Shown one piece after another: positions 7,043 through 15,200 of a DNA stretch of 23,793 nt. Within the stretch, counting starts at the first letter, position 1, and every line of letters begins with the position of its first letter. The position numbers were made by a program, and so were the translations under genes. The notes beneath the pieces were generated by a model. The model did no database searches and was not told the origin of the DNA. It saw only the letters and a list, made by a program, of their open reading frames with translations. Source of the DNA: a virus. The DNA lies in IMG/VR virus record IMGVR_UViG_3300017730_003160, positions 1-23,793 of that record. The stretch is one strand, 5' to 3'.

Positions 7043-7395
7043 TAAACATCCTGCTCAAGAACTAGATTAAATCCATTTTCTTGTACTAATATGCTAGAAT
7101 TTTCTGTTAGTATATTATCGGAAAGCCCAGGAGTACTAACACCTCCAAAAAAGTTTGTAAGATTAGTGGGTCTAAAGCCAGCATCTACTGGTGTAGAAAT
7201 TTTACTAATAAGCCCAAATTGATGGTACTTTCTATTTAGCTCTTGTATAATCTTTGCATATAAATTATAATTTTGACTAGTTGGAAGCGAAGACGTTAAT
7301 GACCCAATTCTATCCGCAAAATGATCATTTGAGAACAAAGTTTTGTTCGAACTTGTGTGTATTTCTTTTTCTAATTGATGTATACTTTCAGACAT
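7042..7395 (-). CDS. Small paralogous protein A with ENG/LEQ C-terminal extension
   Basis: A 117-residue protein of unknown function. The first ~83 residues align along their length with the gene just upstream (7397-7654). Shared landmarks are the start SIHxLEKEIH, the central KIIQELN(R/K)KY, and the end PVDxGxxPTxLTNF. After this it has a ~32-residue extension ending in SSILVQENGFNLVLEQDV. The alternating I/L-x-E-N pattern looks like the beta-rich tails of some phage structural proteins. The start lies 2 bases from the preceding stop, so the pair is an operon. The two are a tandem duplication followed by gain or loss of the tail. A structural or fibre-accessory role is guessed from context only. 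Confidence 0.65.
   Translation of the reverse strand: MSESIHQLEKEIHTSSNKTLFSNDHFADRIGSLTSSLPTSQNYNLYAKIIQELNRKYHQFGLISKISTPVDAGFRPTNLTNFFGGVSTPGLSDNILTENSSILVQENGFNLVLEQDV
7233..7255 (-). repeat. 23-base direct repeat, copy in paralogue A
   Basis: This stretch is identical to 7489-7511 and encodes the KIIQELN core. It marks the conserved centre of the tandemly duplicated small genes. Confidence 0.85.
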
Positions 7396-7396
7396 A

Positions 7397-7654
7397 TCAA
7401 GACATAAAATTAGTTAAAGTTGTTGGGGTTAAACCGCCATCTACTGGCGCGACAATTTTATTGCTTAAATTTAGTAATGTATACTTTTTATTTAGCTCTT
7501 GTATAATCTTTTGATAAGAAACTAAATGAGTAGATGTGCTATAAGAACTACCTAATGATTTGATTCTATTAGCGTATCCATTATTTGCAAATTCTGTAGG
7601 GCTTTGATCCCTATGTATCTCTTTTTCAAGATTATGTATAGATTCAACCGACAT
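7397..7654 (-). CDS. Small paralogous protein B
   Basis: An 85-residue protein, the shorter member of the tandem pair with 7042-7395. It carries SIHNLEKEIH near its start, KIIQELNKKY in the middle and PVDGGLTPTTLTNF at its end, but lacks the C-terminal extension. Helical, hydrophilic; no signal peptide, no membrane span, no catalytic motif. It is preceded by a 58-base gap with two GTGTAA elements on the coding strand. Its function is not recognised. Given its position just upstream of the fibre genes in transcription order, a small virion component or fibre-assembly factor is plausible but unsupported. Confidence 0.62.
   Translation of the reverse strand: MSVESIHNLEKEIHRDQSPTEFANNGYANRIKSLGSSYSTSTHLVSYQKIIQELNKKYTLLNLSNKIVAPVDGGLTPTTLTNFMS
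7489..7511 (-). repeat. 23-base direct repeat, copy in paralogue B
   Basis: Identical partner of 7233-7255 in the second small gene. The distance between the copies (256 bases) is about one gene length, as expected from a tandem duplication. Confidence 0.85.
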
Positions 7655-7658
7655 TTAT

Positions 7659-7709
7659 GTTATTTTACACAAAAAAAGTAAATTACTTCAGTCGTGCGCA
7701 AAATTACAC
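7659..7709 (-). promoter_or_regulatory. Gap with two GTGTAA elements before paralogue B
   Basis: In the 58-base gap 7655-7712 the - strand has GTGTAA at 7704-7709 and again at 7665-7670. The second copy extends as GTGTAAAATAAC and ends 4 bases before the ATG at 7654. Candidate promoter or regulator site. Confidence 0.3.
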
Positions 7710-7712
7710 AAT

Positions 7713-7949
7713 TTAATCTTCAAAACTGAAAATTTCCTCTTCTTCAGATTCGGAACTACATTCTTCTATTTTTTCGTATGTCTTTATAATAGTACCGTTT
7801 TTAACCAGAAATGAGTTTGTTACTTGTATTGCAGTTTTTTCGCTTACGGAGCTAAGATCATTATAAAGCGCTATTATTTCATTATGTAATGGGGCTTCTT
7901 TTAATAAATTAACAGAATTTTCTGTATATAATATTTGAAAATGTGACAT
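7713..7949 (-). CDS. Small hypothetical protein with acidic C-terminal tail
   Basis: A 78-residue protein. The first ~62 residues are mixed and probably folded (MSHFQILYTENSVNLLKEA onward). The last ~17 residues are dominated by Glu and Ser (SSESEEEE, then IFSFED). I recognise no family. It stands alone between short gaps of 37 and 58 bases, each with GTGTAA-like elements, so it may have its own transcript. The acidic tail recalls the acidic protein at the start of the window, but only in composition. Confidence 0.55.
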   Translation of the reverse strand: MSHFQILYTENSVNLLKEAPLHNEIIALYNDLSSVSEKTAIQVTNSFLVKNGTIIKTYEKIEECSSESEEEEIFSFED

Positions 7950-7964
7950 AATTATTTGTTTTTG

Positions 7965-7980
7965 TAAAGTTTACACTTTA
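7965..7980. repeat. Short inverted repeat TAAAGT-4-ACTTTA in a promoter-like gap
   Basis: Perfect 6-base arms separated by TTAC lie 15 bases upstream of the ATG at 7949. They overlap a GTGTAA element (7971-7976 on the - strand). It could be an operator-like site; the stem is too weak and AT-rich for a convincing terminator. Confidence 0.3.
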
Positions 7981-7986
7981 AATTTA

Positions 7987-8523
7987 TTAAGTATAATCTA
8001 TTTTTAGGCCCACCGAGACCCTGTTTGTTTGAGAGCCGACACAATGCCAAAAAGGTTTGTCTTTTGAAACTAAAAATTTTCTATGTTGCCAGCCTTTTTT
8101 ATCCCAATCTGTAATTATTTCTTGAGTTTCTGGGTCTTTGTATCTGAAGAAGCTTTTGTTATTTTCGGCGGCCCAAGCAAAATAAATACGCTCCCCTGGA
8201 GAATTGTTGTTTGTATGCCATCCGCAAAAAGCATTTGGAGGATACCAGAAAAAACCAGAATATTTTCTTTTAGTGCCTGTTTCCTCTCCTATCATCTCTT
8301 TTAATTTTAATTGATAAAATATTTTCTGATCAAGGAATACCCTATTATCATTATCTTCGATAAGCTTAGCGTAGGTTAAATCTCCATTGGCAATTATTTT
8401 ATTTAAGGTTTTTTCAGAGAGTATGTCGTCAACATTATATGGATCAACAGTGAAATTATTTGATTGGTCTATTTTTTTAAAATTATATAAAATTTTATCT
8501 AACTCTTTATATATATGCTTCAT
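7987..8523 (-). CDS. 2OG-Fe(II) oxygenase-like protein with atypical HxN motif
   Basis: A 178-residue protein. Its C-terminal half looks like a double-stranded beta-helix oxygenase: SGFFWYPPNAFCGWHTNNN at ~89-107, ERIYFAWA at ~111-118, a W-H segment, then FWHCVGSQTNRVSVGLKI at ~158-175. H103, H160 and R168 fit the first His, the distal His and the 2-oxoglutarate-binding Arg. The usual Asp/Glu two residues after the first His is Asn (N105), so metal binding may be altered or the protein may be non-catalytic. It overlaps the upstream GNAT-like gene as ATGA. It shows no obvious close similarity to the other oxygenase in the window (3484-4167), so it is not a simple duplicate. Assignment is by pattern only. 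Confidence 0.55.
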   Translation of the reverse strand: MKHIYKELDKILYNFKKIDQSNNFTVDPYNVDDILSEKTLNKIIANGDLTYAKLIEDNDNRVFLDQKIFYQLKLKEMIGEETGTKRKYSGFFWYPPNAFCGWHTNNNSPGERIYFAWAAENNKSFFRYKDPETQEIITDWDKKGWQHRKFLVSKDKPFWHCVGSQTNRVSVGLKIDYT

Positions 8524-9017
8524 ATGTGAAAAATTGCGCTAATTGGATCATCATATTTAATTGTTATATTATAATATCTCTTTAAAAAGTTTAAATATTT
8601 TTTTAAATCTTTTTCTTTTCTGCTTAAAATTGTATGGACTTCATCAAAACCCAGACGCTTCATACTCTCGAAAGCTTCGTAAGAGGCCTCAAACATACTC
8701 TTGTGTAATTTAAATTCCTCAGATTTAAATATAAAAGGAATGTAGCATAGACCATCTTTTATTCTAAAAGACCAGAACCCATAAATCTTGCCACTTTTTT
8801 CATCAATTGTAATGGTATTGTATTGGGAAGAATCTATCAATTCTTTTGTTTTTAACTTAAAAAAAGCAAATTTTTCAGTAAACGTTCTATGCGCTCTGCC
8901 ACTATTCAAGAAATATTTTGTTCCAGCTTTCTGTTGGAATTTCATTATTTGATATGATAATTCTTCCAAATATTTAGATTCATAAGGTATTAATTTATAA
9001 CTTTCGCAAACTCTCAT
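8520..9017 (-). CDS. GNAT-like protein, paralogue 1
   Basis: A 165-residue protein. The order of elements suits a GNAT acyltransferase fold: an N-terminal YKLIPYESKYLEELSYQIMKFQ strand-helix, a central strand pair (NTITIDEKSGKIYGFWSFRI), an IPFIF strand, a helix with SYEAFESMKRLGF, and a final NFLKRYY region. The canonical acetyl-CoA loop (R/Q-x-x-G-x-G/A) is not clearly present, so the enzyme call is tentative. It aligns over its whole length with the next gene upstream (9014-9514), which is almost the same length. ATGA overlaps on both sides show it is the middle gene of a three-gene coupled unit. Substrate unknown. Confidence 0.5.
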   Translation of the reverse strand: MRVCESYKLIPYESKYLEELSYQIMKFQQKAGTKYFLNSGRAHRTFTEKFAFFKLKTKELIDSSQYNTITIDEKSGKIYGFWSFRIKDGLCYIPFIFKSEEFKLHKSMFEASYEAFESMKRLGFDEVHTILSRKEKDLKKYLNFLKRYYNITIKYDDPISAIFHI

Positions 9018-9514
9018 TTTAAAAATTCTATATATACCCTATCAAACTGATCTTTTTGCATGATATTGATTTTAAATGATTTTTTCATAAAATTAACATA
9101 CTTGTCATACCTATCTCTTTTATTTAAACAGGCGAAAATCCTTTTGTTTGGGAACTCATTATGCATCTTCAACAATAACAAATATTTAAATACTCTATTG
9201 TAAGGTATTGCTTCATCCTTAAAAACTAAAATTAAATCAATTCCATCTTCAATAATACGGCTATCGTCAAAACATGTATATCCTATGATGGTATTTATTT
9301 CTGTATTTATGCCAACATAATGATATTTATGAGTTTTTATTAGTTTTTTTAACTCCCCTTTTAGATAAGGTAAGAAAAAAACAGGTTTTTGATCTTTGCA
9401 CATGTTATGGTGCTGACTTAGCTTAGCCTTTCCTTGAAATTTAAGAAAAAGCTTAAATACTTCTTCAAAGTCTTCAGATTCGTATTTTCTATATGAAATG
9501 TTTTTAACGTTCAT
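9014..9514 (-). CDS. GNAT-like protein, paralogue 2
   Basis: A 166-residue protein. I chose the ATG at 9514 (MNVKNISYRKYES). The longer reading from 9577 would overlap the divergent tail gene by 31 bases, and the shorter form matches its 165-residue paralogue end to end. Shared features are the start YxxYESxxxEE, a KFQ(Q/G)KA segment, a central YHYVGINTEINTIIGYTCF strand pair, an IDLILVF strand, and a late YVNFMKKSFKINI region. The fold suggests an acyltransferase of the GNAT type, without a clear acetyl-CoA loop. It is the first gene of the - strand block and diverges from the tail-tip operon. Confidence 0.5.
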   Translation of the reverse strand: MNVKNISYRKYESEDFEEVFKLFLKFQGKAKLSQHHNMCKDQKPVFFLPYLKGELKKLIKTHKYHYVGINTEINTIIGYTCFDDSRIIEDGIDLILVFKDEAIPYNRVFKYLLLLKMHNEFPNKRIFACLNKRDRYDKYVNFMKKSFKINIMQKDQFDRVYIEFLK

Positions 9515-9532
9515 TTTATTTTTATGTTTTCG

Positions 9533-9542
9533 GTGTAATATA
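9533..9542 (+). promoter_or_regulatory. GTGTAATATA element before the tail-tip operon
   Basis: It lies in the 32-base divergent gap between 9514 and 9547 and ends 4 bases before the gpL ATG. The identical 10-mer precedes the second gpJ gene at 19772-19781. There is no Shine-Dalgarno before the gpL ATG, so a very short or leaderless transcript is possible. Confidence 0.32.
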
Positions 9543-9546
9543 CTAC

Positions 9547-10590
9547 ATGGCAAATGGAATAAATCAAGATTTTGCAAGGGCTATTTTTGATGTGGAACCA
9601 ACAGCATTGTTGGAACTGTATACCTTGTACTATGATTATCAAAACGATTCTCAATCTCAGATCAATTTTCATGGAGGAACGAATGGAATTGGCGGCTCAA
9701 TTATATTTGATGGGCAGGAATATCTACCTTTGCCTATAGAATCTAATGGATTTGACATATTGGGCGACCAAAGGCTTCCTAGACCAATTCTAAAAGTATC
9801 AAACGCTGGGCTTTATATTTCTTCTCTTTTAAGGCGTTTTGACAACTTAAATAACGCAAAAGTAGTAAGAAAAAGGACATTCTTAAAATTTTTAGACGAT
9901 GCAAACTTTCCCAATAATAAAAATCCATGGGGCGCAGCTAATCCAAGCGCAAGAATGCCAGACGATAAGTACTTTATTTCAAGAAAAGTATCAGAAAATA
10001 AATTAGCAGTAGAGTTTGAGCTAGTATCTAGTTTAGAATTAGAGAATATAGAAATACCAGCTAGAAAAATATCATCAAGATATTGTTCCTGGATTTATAG
10101 GGGATTTGGTTGCCGATACGGATATAACGAAACTGCCGAAAAAGCCGATAGACCAATTGGAACCACTGATGATCAAACTTTTATAACTGGTGCGGGCAGC
10201 TCATTCGCTTATAATGGTGATCTATTCCCTGTAACAACATCTGCTAGCAGCGTAAATGATTTGATAGATAATAAGGGATTGTGGGAAACCGACACATCTT
10301 ATGCTATAGGAGATTACGTTTTCAAATATAGCGACAGGGTTTCAGAGGGGCAGGGTCTTACCTCTAATTATTATCAACAACACCCAGTTTATTACATATG
10401 TAAAAGCGCTCATACATCAGCTAGTGGTGCGCCACCAGAAAAAAAACCAGACTTGTGGATTAAGGACGAATGTTCTAAAAAATTATTTGGTTGTAGACTT
10501 AGATTTGCAAATGATGATTTTGGAGGAGTAAATAATAACAAAGATTTACCTTATGGTGGATTCCCAGGAACAGAGAAATATTCTTACTAA
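9547..10590 (+). CDS. L: Phage minor tail protein L with inserted carbohydrate-binding-like domain
   Basis: A 347-residue protein versus ~230 in lambda gpL. Residues 1-~175 are the gpL N-terminal domain (the FDGQEYLPLPIESNGFDI type of start, then a LELENIEIPARK segment). The four cysteines that in lambda gpL hold an iron-sulfur cluster are present as two pairs: C180/C189 and C309/C316 (RYCSWIYRGFGC and ECSKKLFGCRLRF). Between the pairs is a ~100-residue insertion with the pattern LWxxxxxYxxGDYVF...VYYICKSAHTS...PPxxxPDLW. That resembles small chitin/cellulose-binding CBM5/12 modules. The protein belongs at the tail tip next to gpJ. It is the first gene of the + strand tail run and overlaps gpK by one base (TAATG). 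Confidence 0.9.
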   Translation: MANGINQDFARAIFDVEPTALLELYTLYYDYQNDSQSQINFHGGTNGIGGSIIFDGQEYLPLPIESNGFDILGDQRLPRPILKVSNAGLYISSLLRRFDNLNNAKVVRKRTFLKFLDDANFPNNKNPWGAANPSARMPDDKYFISRKVSENKLAVEFELVSSLELENIEIPARKISSRYCSWIYRGFGCRYGYNETAEKADRPIGTTDDQTFITGAGSSFAYNGDLFPVTTSASSVNDLIDNKGLWETDTSYAIGDYVFKYSDRVSEGQGLTSNYYQQHPVYYICKSAHTSASGAPPEKKPDLWIKDECSKKLFGCRLRFANDDFGGVNNNKDLPYGGFPGTEKYSY

Positions 10591-10964
10591 TGAGTATTAA
10601 AAGAAAAATAGAATTTGAATGCGAAAAAGATGTTTCTGAAGAACGTTGTGGCTTTGTTATATATAAGGATGGAGAATTAGATTTAATTATGTGCGAAAAC
10701 CGTGCGGAAGATAAAAAGAATCAATTTTATATACCAGCAAAAGAATTTCTTTATATAAAAAACAATCACGATATTGTTGCAATTTATCATTCACATAACG
10801 ACGGCACGGAAAAGCCTTCTGATTTTGATATAAAATCTGCTGATATTATTTGTTACCCATTTTTAATTTATTGCACTAAAAATAATAAATTTGGAATTCA
10901 CACTCCAGAGTATTCAGACGCGAAAGAAAAACATTTTAAACAATTGATGGAGGAAATAGCATGA
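10590..10964 (+). CDS. K: Tail assembly protein K, JAMM metallopeptidase domain only
   Basis: A 124-residue protein. The JAMM/MPN+ zinc motif H-x-H-x7-S-x2-D is complete (H67, H69, S77, D80 in YHSHNDGTEKPSDFD). A Glu near E17/E18, just before CGF, is placed as the catalytic Glu. Lambda gpK is about twice as long and has a second NlpC/P60 peptidase domain; that half is missing here and not encoded immediately downstream. The protein probably processes a tail-tip component during assembly. It is coupled to gpL by TAATG and to the first gpI by ATGA, in the conserved lambda L-K-I-J order. Confidence 0.87.
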   Translation: MSIKRKIEFECEKDVSEERCGFVIYKDGELDLIMCENRAEDKKNQFYIPAKEFLYIKNNHDIVAIYHSHNDGTEKPSDFDIKSADIICYPFLIYCTKNNKFGIHTPEYSDAKEKHFKQLMEEIA

Positions 10965-11548
10965 CTGAAATAGTACTACATGGATTGGTTTCTAAAAAAT
11001 TTAAAGACGTCCACAAAATGGCGAATATAAAAACTCCTTCAGATGCTATTTTTGCTATAGACGCCAATTACGATGGATTTAAAAATTTTTTCTTAAAGGA
11101 AGCGAAAATAAATAACTTTTATCAGTTTGTTGTAGATGGAAATCTAGTAGAAAATGCTAATGAAGCATTAGAAAAAAAGGAAATGAAAAGAATAGATATA
11201 GTTCCTTATATTGGCGGATCTGGCCCAGCAATTATAGCATTTGTTGTTACTTTAGCTATTGGATTAGTAATGGCTGGAATACAATATTTAATGACTCCTA
11301 TACCCGAAAACGAACCAAAAGTAATGGTAGCTCAGTTGGGGGGTAATTCTTTTTGGTTTGCATCTAAATATAATCTTACGAATCAGTTTACTTCTGCCCC
11401 TATAGGTTACGGCGAGTTAAGGGTTGGATCGACTGTTATAGAAACACAAATTAAAGCAACAAATAGAAACGAAACTATTTCTGTTGGTTCTTCTAATAGT
11501 GTTTCAAGTTCGCCTGGTGGAGGTGGAGGAGCGGGAGGCACCTACTAA
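10961..11548 (+). CDS. I: Tail assembly protein I, first copy
   Basis: A 195-residue protein of the lambda tail assembly I type. Residues 1-~83 are a beta-grasp-like domain (an IVLHGLVSKKF start, PSDAI, an ending in RIDIVPYIGG). A hydrophobic Gly-rich segment at ~86-110 ends in YLMTPIPENEP. The C-terminal part includes APIGYGELRVGS and a disordered Ser/Gly tail. A Shine-Dalgarno (GGAGG) lies 7 bases before the ATG, one of the clearest in the window. The protein is paralogous to the next gene. By lambda analogy gpI helps assemble or activate gpJ at the tip and need not stay in the virion. Confidence 0.82.
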   Translation: MTEIVLHGLVSKKFKDVHKMANIKTPSDAIFAIDANYDGFKNFFLKEAKINNFYQFVVDGNLVENANEALEKKEMKRIDIVPYIGGSGPAIIAFVVTLAIGLVMAGIQYLMTPIPENEPKVMVAQLGGNSFWFASKYNLTNQFTSAPIGYGELRVGSTVIETQIKATNRNETISVGSSNSVSSSPGGGGGAGGTY

Positions 11549-12237
11549 TGAAAACAAAAATAAAATTACATGGTAAATTAGCAAAGAATTATGGAGATTC
11601 TTTTGAGTTTAGTAATATTAATAAACCATCTGATGTAATTAAGGCAATAGAATGTGTATTGCCAGGATTTAGAGATGCAATTATCGACGCAGCAAAGGTT
11701 GGGGCTCATTATGAAATAATTGTAAATGGTAAATCAAAAAATGCATTTGAATTAGATAAGAAAGTAAAAAATATAGAGCAAGTCGATATAATTCCTTGTT
11801 TACTTGGGCAGGGGGGAGGAGCCTTAGCTGCCCTGGTTCTTGGTGTTATAGCTGTGGGTGTAGGACTCGCCGCAACAAGTGTCGCCGCAGCTGCATTTTT
11901 TATAGCTTTAGGCGTTGGTTTGATTATAGCTGGAATTATGTATCTATTAACTCCAATACCAGAAACCGAGCCTAATGAAAACAGTATTAGAGCTTCAATT
12001 AGAAATTCATCTTTCTTGTTTCAAAACCCAAGCAACACAGCAACACAAGGGAGAGCTATACCTGTCGTTTATGGAAAATTAAGAGTTGGATCTTATGTTG
12101 TTGGTACGTCTGTAACAAATTTTGAACTACACGAAGATACGCAGCTTCAAAGAAGATTTTCAGCAAACAATACAAATGCATTACTAAAAATAAACAAATC
12201 TTTTGGAAGCTCTATATCTGAATTATATAGGACTTAA
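11548..12237 (+). CDS. I: Tail assembly protein I, second copy
   Basis: A 229-residue paralogue of the preceding gene. It shares KxKLHGKLAK.Y at the start, PSDVIKAIE, the closing VDIIPCLLG of the N-terminal domain, YLLTPIPETEP after the hydrophobic segment, and AIPVVYGKLRVGS in the C-terminal part. Its hydrophobic region is longer (~91-135, very Ala/Gly/Val-rich) and it has a ~45-residue hydrophilic extension instead of the Gly tail. It keeps the more canonical gpI C-terminus, so it is probably the ancestral-type copy. It starts with a one-base TAATG overlap and stops 2 bases before the first gpJ ATG. Confidence 0.85.
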   Translation: MKTKIKLHGKLAKNYGDSFEFSNINKPSDVIKAIECVLPGFRDAIIDAAKVGAHYEIIVNGKSKNAFELDKKVKNIEQVDIIPCLLGQGGGALAALVLGVIAVGVGLAATSVAAAAFFIALGVGLIIAGIMYLLTPIPETEPNENSIRASIRNSSFLFQNPSNTATQGRAIPVVYGKLRVGSYVVGTSVTNFELHEDTQLQRRFSANNTNALLKINKSFGSSISELYRT

Positions 12238-12239
12238 TA

Positions 12240-15200
12240 ATGAGAGATTATATACTAGAAAAATATAAGAACCGCGATACGTTAGCTATTACTGGTAGTT
12301 CTGATGGCGGCGGTGGTGGCACTACACCAAACGTAAATCAAGCCAATGCTGACAGACTGAGTGCTGAGTTCGCTAGAATGCTGCCCCCGCTTGCTAATGA
12401 TTTATTATTATCAAGTGCCGAGTTGACTGCATCAGATATGGTTTCAGAGGGGCCTATTGAAGGATTTGTAAATAATGAAGGGTTGCCCTGTCCCCCGTTA
12501 GAGGCTACTTTTTTAGATGGAACAGCTGTTGCTGAACCGTCTTCAAAAAAAATAACAAAACAAGATTTAATTTTTGAAAAATTAGATGGTGTCAGATCTG
12601 ATTATAAATCCTTTGTTAGTGGAGAATTGGATGGATATATAAGTTATTTAAATTCTAGGTTCGTACATAAAGAGCCAATAGTAATTTCAAATTGGATTCA
12701 AGGCAGGTCAGACATAAATGGAGATTATGATTCCGCCATTAATACTTATAGGGGAGGTAAAGTAGGTCCGCTACAAACCTCAGATAATATTTTAAATTGT
12801 ACTCCAACTGCTTTAAAAAGTACAATAATGAGATGGGGGCCTGGAGCAAAAGGTGCTGGTGGTGGAACCGATACTTCTGAAATGGCGCTAGCTCCAAATG
12901 AAATGTTGTATAGATATGCTGGAGCTGGATTTAGAAAAACACCATACTCATATAGAAAAATTTATCATCCTAATTCCGTAATTAACAGAGATGATTATAC
13001 TTCCCCTTCTTATGATTACGTATTTAGTGAAGATCAACCTGTTTTATATCAAGGAAGTTATGACTTTGGATGCTCTATAACTGAAAGGGGTTTTTTGAAT
13101 AGATCATTTTGTTCTAGAGCTTTTTTTAAGTTTATAGCAGAACCTACATCAAGCAATGGTGACTACTCAAATCATCAGAAATTTTGCGCAACAGCAGTAA
13201 GATTGACTGGAATTTATGATAGTAAATTCCCAAACGGAAAGCCTGGAAAATATACATATTCATTAGCCGCGCAAGCAGAGCCAGAAGGTTTAAAAGAACC
13301 TCTTATTGACGATGTTGTAAGTTCTATAAATTCTATGGGGTTAGATTATTGGAAGCCTATAAGATTTCATGAATCTTATTATCAATTAAATCGTTCAAGT
13401 ACCTCAATTGATGTCCCAGAGGATCATCATAGTCGTGCAAGAAGAGCTGGCAAATATAATAAAACCCCAAAAGATTTTTCTTATATAAGTGGCGGCGCAA
13501 CTCAGACAAGAAAAATAGATGATGGAATCGTAACATATAACACATGGAATTCAAAAAGAATCTATGTAGAAAAAGATGAAAATGAAACTGATGTAAATGG
13601 AAATGTTATACCAAGGACTAATCAAAATGCAGGTAACGACGTAATGTCGGCTGGCGGGCTACCAAAGTTGGTAAGAAACATACCTCTAGTAACACCCCAA
13701 AGAGTTCACCTATTTAGTGAAAAGCTGATTGTTATGGATCAAACGGCAGGATCAACGGATACAAGAGCATACTTACAAGAAGGATCGCTAGTAGGAGTTA
13801 GTGGTAATGTTCAAAGATGGTACAAACCAAATAAAACTTATAGAATTACTGGATCACTTTATTTTCCAAACGATAATGTTAAAGTTGATAGTTTTAATTT
13901 TTATTTAGTAGGAGATTCATCGCAAGGTATAGGTGGTCAGAGCATAGCAACAGTGGGCCCATTTAAAGACAACAATTGGAGAGATTTTGATTTTGAATTT
14001 ACAAACAGCGGAGATGGGAATTTCAGAAAGATGAGATTTAACTTAAAGAACGGAAACGATTCTACTGGGTTAACTCAGACTGGAGATTTTATAGGAATTA
14101 AAGATTTTACGGTTTTAGAAAAAACATTAAAAAATGAAGAGCCAGGAAAAGATCCGCGTATAGCGTATATGAATTTCAAGGCGCAAGATTTTTTAGGTAC
14201 GGGAGTTACGATTCAAGGGAATTCATATCCGTTTAACATGTCTCCTTTTGAAAAAAGTTCAGAAATAAGTTTTGCGTTAAACAATGTCCCGTTTGACGTA
14301 GGAGATAGTAATGCATTAAAATTTTTATTCCCCAAAATAACTGATTTTGAACTATCTACAAAAAATATAAAAGAATCTATAACTTTAAGAACTGTCACTA
14401 ACGAAACAGCAAGTTGTGGCACAAAAAATAATGATGATATGAAATTTCCATTTGTGACGGGGGCAACCAACTCGCCCACTATAGGATTTCAATTGTCAGA
14501 AGCCCTAACTAATGAAATAGAAGGTGCTTTTTTGTGGCCAGTATGGCTAGGTGACGATTTAGATCCAGTTAATAATTTTGGAAGCACTTCGTCCATAGAT
14601 ACTGGGAAACTTTTTATTGATTTAATTGAGGGAGAAGACATTGGATTTAATGGAGTTTTGACATCAGATTTTTATGAATCATCCAAATTTTCTAAATTAC
14701 AATCGGGAATAGAAAAAGGTTACGATGTTTTTGGTGTTATAACAGAACCTCCGCCTCCATTTGGTACTCCTGTTGAATTCCGCCTGGAGATGGGCAGTCT
14801 TGCTGGCACAACACAAGATTATGGTATTTTAGCCACCAATGGAACTTCTGACCCTCACGTAATGGAGGGGGTATACATAAAAACTGGAATAGATGCTTAC
14901 TACTCTCGTCACGCTGATACCGATAGTAACCTTTCAAATAGTTTAATTGATAATCAACGGAATGCTTGGGTTAGAGTAAGATCACAGTCCGAAGGAATAG
15001 ATACAACTATAGATATAAGTACGCCCTATGGCGCTACCAATTTTGTAGGTTTGAAAAACGGGGTATTTCATGACGTAGATGGAACTTCTCTACCTTCTAC
15101 TGGAAGAAACACAAACAATTCAGCATTTTATAGTGAAGGTGGTACTTGGAAATGTATTTTTGATGGAGCGATCGACAGTACAAGATTTGATTATTACCCT

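Noticed and set aside
9515-9577. Longer start (ATG at 9577) for the GNAT-like gene
   Set aside because: It would overlap the divergent gpL gene by 31 bases. The ATG at 9514 gives a product matching its paralogue in length and alignment.
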